Source: Pseudonocardia sp. C8 (lineage in GTDB: Bacteria; Actinomycetota; Actinomycetes; Mycobacteriales; Pseudonocardiaceae). Taken from it: a stretch of 64,000 nt of DNA. Numbering within the stretch: the first letter of the stretch is position 1; every line of letters starts with the position of its first letter. The stretch covers positions 4,241,501 through 4,305,500 of the forward strand of contig NZ_JACMTR010000002.1 of assembly GCF_014267175.1 (NCBI RefSeq). The letters run 5' to 3'. Position numbers and translations under genes: made by a program. Positions 42,281 to 50,951 of this stretch are shown here, in pieces. The notes beneath the pieces were generated by a model that did not search any database, had not been told where the DNA came from, and was given only the letters and a program-made list of their open reading frames with translations.

Positions 42281-43276
42281 CTAGTCGTTGGAGATCGGGA
42301 CGATTACCCGGCCGCGCACCGCGCCGGCGATCAGCTCGTCGGCGACGGGAATGCACGCATCGAGCGCGACGCTCTGGGTCACCGGGCCGAGGATCGTAGG
42401 GTCGAGGTCGCGGGCGAGCCGCTGCCAGGCCTCCCGTCGCTCGTTCCGGGGGCACATGACGCTGTCGATCCCGGCGAGGGTGACACCGCGCAGGATGAAC
42501 GGGGCCACGGTTGCCGGGAGGTCCATGCCACCGGCCAGCCCACATGCGGCCACGACGCCGCGGTACTGCATGGAGGCGCACACGTTGGCCAGCACCTGGC
42601 CGCCGGCCACGTCGATCGCGCCGGCCCACTGCTCCTTGGCCAGCGGCCGGCCGGGCTCGCTGAAGTCCGAGCGGGGAAGAACCCGTCCGGCACCCAGGTT
42701 CACGAGATAGTCGGACTCGTCGATCCGCCCGGTGACGGCGGCGACCTGGTATCCGAGCCTGGCCAGCACCGCGGTGGCGATGCTGCCGACCCCGCCCGCA
42801 GCCCCGGTCACCAGCACCTCCCCGGAGTCGGGAGTGATCCCGTGGCGCTCCAGCGCCATGACGCACAGCATGGCGGTGTAACCGGCCGTGCCGATCGCCA
42901 TGGCCTGGTCGAAGGTGAAGGCCGGCTCGAGCGGGATCAGCCAGTCGCCCTTCACCCGGGCGTACTCGGCGAGCCCACCCCAGTGACGCTCCCCCACACC
43001 CCAGCCGTTCAGCACGACGCGGTCACCCGGCGTGAAATCCGGGTTCGTGGACTCCTCGACCGTGCCGGCGAGGTCGATACCGGGGACCATCGGGAAGCTC
43101 CGCACCACCGGGCTCTTCCGCGTGATGGCGAGCGCGTCCTTGTAGTTCAGGGTCGAACTGGCGACCCGAACCGTGACGTCTCCTTCGGGCAGTTGGTCGG
43201 TCGGGACGTCGGTTACGCGCACCGACTGCCCGCCGGTGCCGTTCTCGATCAGCACGGCGGTGAACCGGTCTCTCAC
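42281..43276 (-). CDS. acuI: Acrylyl-CoA reductase (NADPH), AcuI/YhdH family
   Basis: A 331-residue MDR enzyme of the YhdH/AcuI group: [34 protein letters not shown], the [13 protein letters not shown] segment, NADPH site [21 protein letters not shown] and [13 protein letters not shown]. AcuI reduces toxic acrylyl-CoA to propionyl-CoA, for example in dimethylsulfoniopropionate (DMSP) or acrylate use. The GTG at 43276 overlaps the TetR stop (GTGA). The acuR-acuI order is the one seen in DMSP/acrylate loci; a nearby dddL/dddP-type lyase is not present. Confidence 0.87.
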   Translation of the reverse strand: MRDRFTAVLIENGTGGQSVRVTDVPTDQLPEGDVTVRVASSTLNYKDALAITRKSPVVRSFPMVPGIDLAGTVEESTNPDFTPGDRVVLNGWGVGERHWGGLAEYARVKGDWLIPLEPAFTFDQAMAIGTAGYTAMLCVMALERHGITPDSGEVLVTGAAGGVGSIATAVLARLGYQVAAVTGRIDESDYLVNLGAGRVLPRSDFSEPGRPLAKEQWAGAIDVAGGQVLANVCASMQYRGVVAACGLAGGMDLPATVAPFILRGVTLAGIDSVMCPRNERREAWQRLARDLDPTILGPVTQSVALDACIPVADELIAGAVRGRVIVPISND

Positions 43277-43938
43277 AGTGGTCCTTCCTGATTTCCCGCT
43301 CGGATCATCGCGAGGTATCCCTCCGCGAACGTGTCGAGCGCAGCGGGGTCTCGCTCGAGCTTGGCGCGCAGCACGGCGCCCTCCCAGCCGATCCAGAAGA
43401 ACTGCGCGAGCATCGCGCAGTCGACGTCCTCCGGGATCTCGCCTGCATCCTGTGCCGCGCGGAGGCAGCGCGCCGTCCGCTCCTCCCAGTCCCGAAGGAC
43501 CACGGCGAGGCGATCGCGAAACGGCTCCGGCAGGACACCCATCTCCTGCCCCAGGTTGCCCACCAGGCACCCTCGCCGGTAGTCGAAGCGCGCCATCCCG
43601 TCCCGTGCATCGGCGATGAAGTCACGCAGCCGGTCGAGCGGGCGCCGCTCCTCGTCGGTGAACCAGCGATCGAGCTTCTTCGCGAAGAAGTCGGCATACG
43701 CATCGATCAACGCGAGGCCGAAGGACTCCTTGGTGTCGAAGTAGTGGTAGAAGGACCCCTTCGGCACCCCGGCCGCGGCGAGGATCTCCTCGATCCCCAC
43801 GGCGCTGAACCCCTTCTCGGTCAGGATCGCGACGCCCTGACGCAGCAGCCGGGCCCGTGGCGCGTCCGGCTGGGTCTGGTCCTTGCGGGGACGGCCGCGC
43901 CGCCGCCGCGGCTCGGTAGATGCGGTGGCCCGGTGCAC
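43273..43938 (-). CDS. acuR: TetR-family regulator, AcuR-like
   Basis: A 221-residue TetR: after a charged lead ([12 protein letters not shown]-minor-groove arm) the helix-turn-helix reads [32 protein letters not shown], followed by a helical ligand domain. The GSFYHYF and long C-terminal layout match AcuR-like repressors that release DNA upon binding acrylate. It overlaps acuI by 4 bp and is the first gene of that operon. The predicted transcript start coincides with the GTG at 43938, so the mRNA may be leaderless. Confidence 0.82.
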   Translation of the reverse strand: MHRATASTEPRRRRGRPRKDQTQPDAPRARLLRQGVAILTEKGFSAVGIEEILAAAGVPKGSFYHYFDTKESFGLALIDAYADFFAKKLDRWFTDEERRPLDRLRDFIADARDGMARFDYRRGCLVGNLGQEMGVLPEPFRDRLAVVLRDWEERTARCLRAAQDAGEIPEDVDCAMLAQFFWIGWEGAVLRAKLERDPAALDTFAEGYLAMIRAGNQEGPL

Positions 43939-43945
43939 GCGATTT

Positions 43946-43974
43946 TTTCTAGACCGATCGACTCGCAAAGTCAA
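43946..43974 (-). promoter_or_regulatory. Promoter of acuR-acuI
   Basis: On the minus strand TTGACT (43974-43969) and TAGAAA (43951-43946) are 17 bp apart. The -10 ends about seven bases before the GTG at 43938. AGTCGATCGGTCT in the spacer is an imperfect repeat that could be the repressor site. Confidence 0.6.
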
Positions 43975-43987
43975 CGCACATCGAGGC

Positions 43988-44017
43988 GGCGGTCGACACC
44001 ACTGGAGGCAGACCGCC
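43988..44017 (-). terminator. Hairpin that probably ended the mtoX-ferredoxin transcript before IS insertion
   Basis: GGCGGTC (43988-43994) pairs with GACCGCC (44011-44017) across 16 bases. It would lie immediately after the ferredoxin stop if the IS at 44022-45002 were removed. Confidence 0.5.
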
Positions 44018-44021
44018 CTCA

Positions 44022-45002
44022 GAGAGTGTTGTGAATCCGGGTGATCGCGTGGCGTGGGAGCCGTGGTATCGGCGTGGTTGTCGTGATCATCCGGTCGGTG
44101 TGCGTTTGTGTCTGCAAGCCTGCCTATGACTCGTCGCTGACCGATGCTCAGTGGGCGGTGATCGAGCCGCTTCTGCCGACGAGGAGCCCGGCGCTGGGCG
44201 GGCGCCCGCTGGTGCACTCGCGGCGGCTGGTGATCGACACGATCCTGTATGTGCTGGTCAGCGGGTGTGCGTGGCGGCTGGTGCCGCACGACCTGGCACC
44301 GTGGGGCACCGCCTACCGGTGGTTCGCCGCTTGGACCGCCGATGGCACCTGGGCGCGGGTGCATGACACGCTGCGCGACCGGGTCCGAGTCGCTGACGGC
44401 CGGGACCCGCAGCCCTCGGCCGCGGTGCCCGACTCCCAGTCGGCGCGCAGTTCCGAGGGCGGCGAGGCCATCGGCTACGACGCCGGTAAGCGGGTCCGGG
44501 CCGCAAGCGACACCTGCTCGTCTACACGTGCGGGCTGCTGCTGCGCACGATCGTGCACTCGGTTTCGGTGCAGGATCGGGCCGGCGCCAAGCTCGTGCTC
44601 GGTGATCTACGGACACTGTTCCCGCAGGTCGGGCTGGTCTGGGTGGACGGCGGTTACGTCCACTCGGTCGATGCCGGTCTCGTCCGGTGGGCGCACGAGC
44701 AGGAGAATCTCGAGATCGTGTGCGTTCCGCGGAACGCGGACGTGAAAGGCTTCCAGGTGCTGCCCCGTCGCTGGGTGGTGGAACGAACATTCGGCTGGAT
44801 CACGAGGTGCAGACGCTTGGCCCGCGACTACGAACGCAAGACCGCCCACGCCGAGGCCATGATCCAGGTCGCGATGATCCGGCTGATGGCCGTTCGGCTG
44901 GCCGGCGAGGAGATCGAGCCCCGCGGCCCGATCGAGACCGAGGCCTCCCGCCGCCTAGCAGAAGACCTCGCCGACTGATCAACCAGGATCCGAGACACTC
45001 TC
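44022..45002 (+). mobile_element. IS5-family insertion sequence (IS1031-like) with TCA target duplication
   Basis: The left end starts GAGAGTGTTGTG and the right end, read inward, GAGAGTGTCTCG; both continue to a shared ATCC.GG segment (inverted repeats of about 25 bases with mismatches). TCA flanks both sides (44019-44021 and 45003-45005), a TNA-type 3-bp duplication as in the IS1031 group. Length is 981 bp. It carries one interrupted DDE transposase. It inserted at the ferredoxin stop codon. Confidence 0.85.
44041..44978 (+). pseudogene. IS5-type DDE transposase, frame-disrupted
   Basis: Two frames are needed. The first (from about 44041) has LTDAQWAVIEPLLPTRSPALGGRP, ending in GYDAGKRVR near 44495. 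The second continues RKRHLLVYTCGLLL to about 44978, with the second Asp in VWVDGGYVHS and the catalytic Glu in WVVERTFGW. Reading one base back at the CGGG run near 44497 gives the conserved KRVRGRKRHLL. So either one G was lost or translation slips by -1 as in some IS5-family elements. The slip site is not a classic heptamer, so I favour inactivation. Confidence 0.75.
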
Positions 45003-45353
45003 TCAGAGCTCGGTGCACGACACCCCGCGGCGGCGGCCACCGTGGCGGAACGGGTTGACGTAGAGGTCGCGCCGGACCCCGACTTCGACCACGCAGTCCG
45101 ACCGCGGCCGGGCCACGCAGAGCAGGACGTACCCGTCGGCCTCCTGCTCCGGCCGGAGCGCGTACGAGCGGCCCTGCGACTGGTCGACCGTTCCCTCGAT
45201 GATCGTCGCCGCGCACGTCAGGCAGGCCCCGAACCGGCAGCCGTGCGGGAGGCGCAATCCGGCGGCCTCCAGCTCGTCGAGCAGGAACCGGTCGGCGTCG
45301 ACCCGGACCACCCGGCCGTCACGGTTCCGGACCGTGATGTCGTAGGCGGGCAC
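45003..45353 (-). CDS. Plant-type 2Fe-2S ferredoxin
   Basis: A 116-residue ferredoxin with the cluster ligands in GCRFGACLTCAATI and LLCVA (C-x4-C-x2-C then C about 35 residues on). It starts with GTG 45353, one base after the mtoX stop, so the two are tightly coupled. The stop codon is the TCA (reverse TGA) that the IS duplicated, so the C-terminus (SCTEL) appears intact. It could carry electrons for a sulfur-compound oxidation, which is not usual for methanethiol oxidase neighbourhoods. Confidence 0.88.
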   Translation of the reverse strand: MPAYDITVRNRDGRVVRVDADRFLLDELEAAGLRLPHGCRFGACLTCAATIIEGTVDQSQGRSYALRPEQEADGYVLLCVARPRSDCVVEVGVRRDLYVNPFRHGGRRRGVSCTEL

Positions 45354-45354
45354 C

Positions 45355-46713
45355 TCAGAGCCAGATGTCGGAGGTGCAGTCCCCGCCCGGGTAGCGCATC
45401 TCGTGCGCGCGGGCCGGGCCCGCCGGCTCCGCGCCGAAGTCGACCAGGAAGTTCGGGTCGATCTCCATCCCGCCGTTCTCCGGATCACAGTTGATCTTGT
45501 ACATGCGGGAACCCTGCTCGGCCATCGCCGGGTAGAACTGGTTGTCCCAGCTGCTGAACAGCGAGGTGGTGGTGTAGAGCCGCCTGCCGTCCAGCGAGAG
45601 CTGGATCATCTGGGCGGCACCGGCGACCGGCCGCCCGTTGACCTCGTCGGCCTTGCCCAGCAGACCGCCGATCCACACCTGCCCGGTCTGCCGCGGCCGG
45701 GACGGGTCGGTGATGTCGTACTGATTGACGCTGCCGTGCAGCCAGTTCACGAAGTAGAGGTACCGGTCGTCCATCGAGACGAGGATGTCGGTCATCAGGC
45801 CGGGCACCGGGAACGACCAGCCCTCGATCTCGACCGGCGGGACGTCGATGACCTTCTCGACCTCCCACTGCCCGTTCGGCTTATGCCAGTGGAACATGTT
45901 CGAGCTCAGCGCGGCCCCGACGAAGCCGTGCGTGCTGGCCGGGTCGTGGTGGAACCGGACCTCCAGCGGGATCATCCCCTCCTCGCCGAGGTCGACGCTC
46001 CGGGTGAGCGTGCGGTTCTCCCAGTCCCAGAAGTGCAGCCGGCGACCGTACTTGCCCGCCTCGACGTCGGCCAGGTCGAAGCCGCCCAGGTAGGTGTTCG
46101 GCGCCGCCCACTCGCTCGAGATCATCACGTCGTGCCGCGGCTGATACCAGAAGTCGTAGCCGAACTCCATGCCGGTCGCGTCGCGCTCCCACCGGCCCGC
46201 GATCTCGAAGTCGGAGTCGAGCAGCAGGAACCCGCCCGGCCCGTTCCCCTTCCCGTCACCCAGCATGCTGATCATGACGTGGCCGTCGGCCAGGCAGTGC
46301 ACGGTGTGCGGCGCGGTCAGGTCCGCCTTCTCGATCACCTCAGCCGGTTCGATCACCTTGTGCATCCTCGGCGCCCGGGGATCCGCGGTGTCGATCACAT
46401 GGATACGGCCCGAGCGCTGCCCACCGGCGATCAGGAACCGGCGCTCCCGGCTGGCGTCACCGTGACACGAGCTGCACGCGTTCCACCCGAAGTGGTGCAG
46501 CTCGTCACCGACGTTGGGCATCGGCAACCGGTGCACGACCTCCGAGTACGTCGGCGACTCCGGGTCGAGGTCGACTGTGGCCAGGTAGTCCGGCTCCACC
46601 ACATCGGTCCCGGTGTACAGCGCGATCGTGTAGCCGAGCTTCTCCGGCTCGGCGCGCGTGGCCTCCGCCGGTGTCGCGTACCCCGGGCCACAGCATGCCG
46701 ACGACTCACTCAC
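45355..46713 (-). CDS. mtoX: Selenium-binding protein family, methanethiol oxidase-like
   Basis: A 452-residue SBP56-family protein: SSACCGPGYATPAEA near the start, HHFGWNACSSCHGDASRERRFLI, HTVHCL, FGYDFWYQPRHDVMISSEWAAPNT and SLDGRRLYTTTSLFSSWDNQFYP, which are the conserved blocks of methanethiol oxidase. That enzyme converts methanethiol, O2 and water to formaldehyde, H2S and H2O2. The GTG at 46713 follows AAGGAGAG; longer starts lack a ribosome site. Neighbouring sulfide-oxidation genes support the oxidase role over a general selenium-binding role. Symbol given by family and context. Confidence 0.8.
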   Translation of the reverse strand: MSESSACCGPGYATPAEATRAEPEKLGYTIALYTGTDVVEPDYLATVDLDPESPTYSEVVHRLPMPNVGDELHHFGWNACSSCHGDASRERRFLIAGGQRSGRIHVIDTADPRAPRMHKVIEPAEVIEKADLTAPHTVHCLADGHVMISMLGDGKGNGPGGFLLLDSDFEIAGRWERDATGMEFGYDFWYQPRHDVMISSEWAAPNTYLGGFDLADVEAGKYGRRLHFWDWENRTLTRSVDLGEEGMIPLEVRFHHDPASTHGFVGAALSSNMFHWHKPNGQWEVEKVIDVPPVEIEGWSFPVPGLMTDILVSMDDRYLYFVNWLHGSVNQYDITDPSRPRQTGQVWIGGLLGKADEVNGRPVAGAAQMIQLSLDGRRLYTTTSLFSSWDNQFYPAMAEQGSRMYKINCDPENGGMEIDPNFLVDFGAEPAGPARAHEMRYPGGDCTSDIWL

Positions 46714-46756
46714 GACGCATCTCTCCTTGGAGACGGGTTGGTGCACCACAGCGATC

Positions 46757-46801
46757 GAATGTCCGCACATTCACGCTAGCCGTGTGATCTATGCCATGCA
46801 A
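46757..46801 (-). promoter_or_regulatory. mtoX promoter with overlapping inverted-repeat operator
   Basis: On the minus strand TTGCAT (46801-46796), 17 bp, TAGCGT (46778-46773). Directly downstream is GAATGTCCGCACATTC (46757-46772 on plus), perfect 6-base arms around CCGC. The same pattern appears before the sqr and persulfide-dioxygenase genes. Confidence 0.75.
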
Positions 46802-46874
46802 GGCTTGACCATGGGCCGGGCCTGCGACCACACACCGGACATTGTCTGTCTACGTGACCCAGATATGGGTACTC

Positions 46875-47714
46875 TTACGCGGCCGCGCCGAGCCCCAGCG
46901 CGCTCTCCACCCCGACGGCACCTCCGACGAGGAGCAGCAGCAGGGCGAAACCGCGGTGCAGCGACGCCGACGACAGGCGGTTCCCCGCCAGCTTGCCCGC
47001 CATGGCACCGAGCACCGCAACGGCGACGAACGGGCCGAGCACGCGCCAGTCCACCTCCAGGTCCCCCGCGCGCGCGGCCAGGGAGCTGACCGCGTTGAGG
47101 GTCAGGACCAGCAGTGACGTCCCGATGGCGGCGGGCATCGGCATCCCGAGGACGACCACCAGCGCGGGGACGACGAGGAACCCGCCGCCGACGCCCAGGA
47201 AGCCGGCCAGGAAGCCCACTACCGCTCCCGCGCTGCCCACCCGCAGGGCGCGCACGACCGCCGTCCGCCGCCGAGGCGGCGCGTCGGTCACGGTCCCGCT
47301 CCCGCCCGCACCGCCGGGACCCGGCGGGCCGGGCTCGGGACCGGGGCCGGTGGCGGACCGGCTCCGGAACAGCATCAGCACGGCAACGGCCACGGTGAGC
47401 ACCGAGAACGACAGCAGCAGCACCGACTGGGACACGTTCCGGTTCAGCAGGGTGCCGGCCCATGCCGTGGGGACGCCGGACGCGCCGAACGCGATCCCGG
47501 TCCGCCAGTCGATGGTCCGCTCCCGGAGCCGGGCGAGCACGCCGACCACCGAGATGATGCCGACGACGACGATGCTGCCGGTGGTCGCCGTCCGGCCGTC
47601 CTGACCGAGTGCGTAGACGAGCGCGGGAACGGCGAGCACTCCCCCACCGCCGCCCAGGGTGCCGATGACCAGTCCGACGACCAGTCCCAGCGCACCGGCC
47701 AGGGCACCGGTCAC
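46875..47714 (-). CDS. TauE/SafE-family sulfite/organosulfonate exporter
   Basis: A 279-residue membrane protein of the TSUP family with two repeats of glycine-rich helices (GLVIGTLGGGGGVLAVPALVYALG and AGFLGVGGGFLVVPALVVVLGM) separated by a proline/glycine cytoplasmic loop (GPGPEPGPPGPGGAGG). It probably exports sulfite made from sulfane sulfur. The GTG at 47714 overlaps the rhodanese stop (GTGA). Confidence 0.88.
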   Translation of the reverse strand: MTGALAGALGLVVGLVIGTLGGGGGVLAVPALVYALGQDGRTATTGSIVVVGIISVVGVLARLRERTIDWRTGIAFGASGVPTAWAGTLLNRNVSQSVLLLSFSVLTVAVAVLMLFRSRSATGPGPEPGPPGPGGAGGSGTVTDAPPRRRTAVVRALRVGSAGAVVGFLAGFLGVGGGFLVVPALVVVLGMPMPAAIGTSLLVLTLNAVSSLAARAGDLEVDWRVLGPFVAVAVLGAMAGKLAGNRLSSASLHRGFALLLLLVGGAVGVESALGLGAAA

Positions 47715-48052
47715 GCGACGGTCCCGGGCTCGCCGTCCTCGCCGGCGAACGGCAGGCCCGCGGCCGCCCAGGCCTTCATGCCCCCGGCCAGGTTGCGGGC
47801 GTCGACGCCGGCGCCGGCGAGCGCGGCGGCGGCCGTGGCGGAACGGTTCCCGGAGCGGCAGATGGCGACGACCGTCCGGTCTCGGTCGAACCGCGCCGGG
47901 TCGAGGTCGCCGAGCGGGGCGTGGAATGCGCCCTCGATGTGCCCGGCCCGCCACTCCTCGGGCTCGCGCACGTCGAGGAGCAGCGCACCCCGGGCGGCGA
48001 GCTCGCGGGCGCCCGCCGGATCGGTCTGCGGGATCTCGTCGGGTGCAGTCAT
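47711..48052 (-). CDS. Single-domain rhodanese
   Basis: A 113-residue rhodanese: LLLDVREPEEWRAGHIEGAFHAPL and the active-site loop CRSGNRSAT with its catalytic cysteine, ending in GGMKAWAAAGLP. It transfers sulfane sulfur, for example between persulfides and sulfite. Between sqr (25 bp upstream) and tauE (4-bp overlap) it forms a sulfide-detoxification operon. Confidence 0.93.
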   Translation of the reverse strand: MTAPDEIPQTDPAGARELAARGALLLDVREPEEWRAGHIEGAFHAPLGDLDPARFDRDRTVVAICRSGNRSATAAAALAGAGVDARNLAGGMKAWAAAGLPFAGEDGEPGTVA

Positions 48053-48077
48053 CGTCGGGTCCCTTCTGGACGGTCGA

Positions 48078-49274
48078 TCAGGCGAGCCCGCGCAGCATCG
48101 CGTTCCAGTACAGGGCCGGCAGCCCGTACCGCTTCAGGTACCACATGTCGCGGCGCTCCTTGATCGTGTCGATGTAGGGCAACGACGGCGTCGGCGTCAT
48201 CGAGTAGTCGAACTCGGCGAGCAGCATGTGCTTCCGCGACGTCGTGAGGGGGCAGGAGGCATAGCCCCCGTAGCGGGCACCGGGAGCACGGCCCGCCATC
48301 ACCGCGCGGAGGTTCTCCACGACGACCGGGGCCTGCTTGCGGATCGCGGCGCCGGTCTTCGAGTTCGGTGACGAGCCGGCGTCCCCGAGTGCGAAGACGT
48401 TCGGGTAGCGCGTGTGCTGCATCGTGTGCTTGTCGATCTCGACGTAGCCTGCGGGCGAGTTCGGGTCGGCCAGGGCCGTCTTCTTCACCCAGTCCGGGGC
48501 ACTCTGCGGGGGCACCGCGTGCAGCACGTCGTAGGACAGGGTCGTCGTGGCGTCGCCGGCGGCATGGTCGACGACGGCGATCTCCTTCTTGGCGGTGTCG
48601 ACCGAGGTCATCTCGCTCTGGAAGTGGACGTGGATGCCGTACCGGTTCGCGACCCGCTCCAGGACCGCCGCAAACTCGGGCACGCCGAACATGCCCGGGG
48701 TCGGCAGTACCAGGTGCACGTCGATGTCACGCAGCACCCCCTGCTGCCGCCAGTGGTCGGCCGCGAGGTAGGCGATCTTCTGCGGGGCTCCCGCGCACTT
48801 GATCGGACCGCTGGGCATCGTGAACACCGCGCTGCCCCGGCGGAGCTCGCGCACGAACGACCAGGTCGCGGGGGCGAGCTCGTAGCGGTAGTTGCTGGAC
48901 ACCCCGTCCCGCCCCAGCGCGTCGGACAGCCCGGTGACCTTGGCCCAGTCGAGCTGGATGCCCGGGCACATCACGAGGTAGGAGTACTCGACGCTCGTCC
49001 CGTCGACGAGGTCGACCGTACGGGCGTCCGGATCCACCGACACCGCGGCCTTCCGGATCCAGGTGACCCCCTTGGGCATCACCGACGCCTGCGGTCGCGC
49101 ACTCTCTTCCACCGGCGCCCGTCCGCCGCCGACCAGGGTCCATAGCGGTTGGTAGTAGTGCGTGACCGCGGGCTCGATCACCGCGACGTCGTGCTCGCCG
49201 GCCCGGCGCAGGCGCGCCGCGACGCTGATACCGGCACTGCCGCCGCCGACGATCAGGATCCGGTGTCCAGACAT
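48078..49274 (-). CDS. Sulfide:quinone oxidoreductase-like flavoprotein
   Basis: A 398-residue FAD disulfide-reductase-fold protein: ILIVGGGSAGISVAARL, HYYQPLWTLVGGG (SQR-type), the cysteine in PSGPIKCAGAPQKIAYLAADHW, ALGDAGSSPNSKTGAAIRKQAPVVVENL and a C-terminal YDGYASCPL-like segment (GGYASCPLTT). Type II SQR oxidises H2S to persulfide/polysulfide with electrons to quinone. GAGGAGG lies before the ATG at 49274. It is first in the sqr-rhodanese-tauE operon and divergent from the persulfide dioxygenase. Confidence 0.88.
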   Translation of the reverse strand: MSGHRILIVGGGSAGISVAARLRRAGEHDVAVIEPAVTHYYQPLWTLVGGGRAPVEESARPQASVMPKGVTWIRKAAVSVDPDARTVDLVDGTSVEYSYLVMCPGIQLDWAKVTGLSDALGRDGVSSNYRYELAPATWSFVRELRRGSAVFTMPSGPIKCAGAPQKIAYLAADHWRQQGVLRDIDVHLVLPTPGMFGVPEFAAVLERVANRYGIHVHFQSEMTSVDTAKKEIAVVDHAAGDATTTLSYDVLHAVPPQSAPDWVKKTALADPNSPAGYVEIDKHTMQHTRYPNVFALGDAGSSPNSKTGAAIRKQAPVVVENLRAVMAGRAPGARYGGYASCPLTTSRKHMLLAEFDYSMTPTPSLPYIDTIKERRDMWYLKRYGLPALYWNAMLRGLA

Positions 49275-49484
49275 GTGCCCGCCTCCTCTAAATGTACGGA
49301 CATCATAGCGTAGCGCCCTGTGCAACGCCCCCACAATCACCTGAAACGGACAGGGATGCCCGCAACATCGCGCTCTCAGGTGACATGGGCCATACTCACC
49401 GGTGGAATGTTCGCTCATTTACTGCCGTTGAGCAGGTGCCTTGTGGGCGTGTCGCGCCCGTCGATGAGAGGACCGGACCGAGCG
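49275..49484. promoter_or_regulatory. Divergent sqr / persulfide-dioxygenase control region with two operator copies
   Basis: Site 1 at 49290-49305, AAATGTACGGACATCA, overlaps a minus-strand -10 TATGAT (49307-49302). Site 2 at 49405-49420, GAATGTTCGCTCATTT, precedes the dioxygenase gene. Both fit the ATGT-NCGN-ACATT pattern of the mtoX operator (site 2 with one mismatch). Confidence 0.7.
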
Positions 49485-50849
49485 ATGATCACTGTTCTGA
49501 CCGTCGAGACACCCAGCCTGGGGGACCGCAGCTACCTCGCACACGACGGCGAGGTCGCGCTCGTGGTCGACCCCCAGCGCGATCACGACCGGATACGGGC
49601 GCTCGCCGCCGAGACCGGCGTCCGGATCACGCACGTCTTCGAGTCGCACATCCACAACGACTACGTCACCGGCGGGCACGCCCTCGCCCGCGCGACCGGC
49701 GCGCAGTACCTGGTCAACGCCGACGACCCGGTCTCCTTCGAGCGCGTCGGCCTGCACGACGGCGTCGTCGTCGCGGTCGGAAGCATGCGGATCCGGGCCC
49801 TGCACACCCCCGGGCACACCCACACGCACCTGTCGTTCATCCTGGCGGGCGCCGACGGCGAGCCGGTCGCGGTGTTCACCGGCGGTTCATTGCTCTACGG
49901 CTCCACCGGCCGCCCGGATCTGCTGGGGCCGGAGCACACCGCCGACCTCGCCCACGCGCAGTGGCACTCCGCCCGGCGGCTGGCCGCGGAACTCCCCGAC
50001 CGCACCGAGATCTACCCGACCCACGGGTTCGGCAGCTTCTGCTCGGCCACCCAGTCCGGGGGGACCGCCAGCACCATCGGCGCCGAGAAGCGGGCCAACC
50101 CGGCACTGAGCCAGGACGAGGCGACCTGGGTCGAGAACCTGATCGCAGGCCTGGAGGACTACCCCGCCTACTACGCGCACATGGAGCCGGCCAACCTCGC
50201 CGGCCCGACCGAGATCGACCTCTCCGCCCCGGCCGAGGCCGACCCGGCCGAGCTGCGCCGCCGGATCGGGGCCGGCGAGTGGGTCGTCGACCTGCGTACG
50301 CGTACCGCGTTCGCCGCCGGGCATCTCGCCGGCACCGTCAACCTCGGGCTGGACGGGCAGTTCGTCACCTACCTCGGCTGGCTCCTGCCGTGGGGCACGC
50401 CGGTCACGCTGCTCGGCGAGACCGCAGCCGAGGTCGCCGAGGCCCAGCGCGAGCTGGTCCGCATCGGCATCGACCGGCCCGCGGCCATCGCCACCGGCAA
50501 GCCCGAGGACTGGGCGGGCGACGCCTCGCTGCTGCGCGGATTCCCGCAGGCGACCTTCGCCGACCTCGCCGACCGCATCGGGCGTGGGGAGCCGCCGGCC
50601 GTGCTCGACGTCCGGCGGGCGGCGGAGCGCGCACCCGAGTACATCGAGGGGTCGGTCGGCATCCCGATCCACGAGGTCCTGCAGCGCCTCGACGAGGTTC
50701 CGCCCGGCCAGGTCTGGGTGCACTGCGCCGCGGGCTACCGCGCTGCGATCGTCGCGAGCCTGCTCGACGCCCGCGGGCACGACGTCGTCGCCGTGGACGA
50801 CGCGTTCGGCAACGCCCGGGCGGCCGGGTTGCCGATGGCCCACGGCTAG
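49485..50849 (+). CDS. Persulfide dioxygenase-rhodanese fusion (MBL fold plus two rhodanese domains)
   Basis: A 454-residue protein: a beta-lactamase-fold domain (residues about 1-245) with ESHIHNDYVTGG and HTPGHTHTHLSF metal-binding histidines, as in ETHE1/PDO; then a first rhodanese-like domain without the catalytic cysteine (WLLPWGTPVTLLGE) and a second with it (VWVHCAAGYRAA). It oxidises glutathione- or similar persulfide to sulfite and recycles sulfane sulfur. The low-molecular thiol in an actinobacterium would be mycothiol. ATG at 49485; no strong ribosome site seen. Confidence 0.92.
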   Translation: MITVLTVETPSLGDRSYLAHDGEVALVVDPQRDHDRIRALAAETGVRITHVFESHIHNDYVTGGHALARATGAQYLVNADDPVSFERVGLHDGVVVAVGSMRIRALHTPGHTHTHLSFILAGADGEPVAVFTGGSLLYGSTGRPDLLGPEHTADLAHAQWHSARRLAAELPDRTEIYPTHGFGSFCSATQSGGTASTIGAEKRANPALSQDEATWVENLIAGLEDYPAYYAHMEPANLAGPTEIDLSAPAEADPAELRRRIGAGEWVVDLRTRTAFAAGHLAGTVNLGLDGQFVTYLGWLLPWGTPVTLLGETAAEVAEAQRELVRIGIDRPAAIATGKPEDWAGDASLLRGFPQATFADLADRIGRGEPPAVLDVRRAAERAPEYIEGSVGIPIHEVLQRLDEVPPGQVWVHCAAGYRAAIVASLLDARGHDVVAVDDAFGNARAAGLPMAHG

Positions 50850-50862
50850 GCCGACGGCCCGC

Positions 50863-50882
50863 GCCCGGGGTCATCCCCGGGC
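50863..50882 (+). terminator. Hairpin after the persulfide dioxygenase gene
   Basis: GCCCGGGG and CCCCGGGC pair perfectly over TCAT, 13 bases after the stop codon. No U-run follows. Confidence 0.6.
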
Positions 50883-50951
50883 CGGGGTCGACGCGATCAG
50901 TGCGCGCGCCGGAACTCCCCGTATTCTCGCCCCGGAAGCAGGGAGGTCGGC

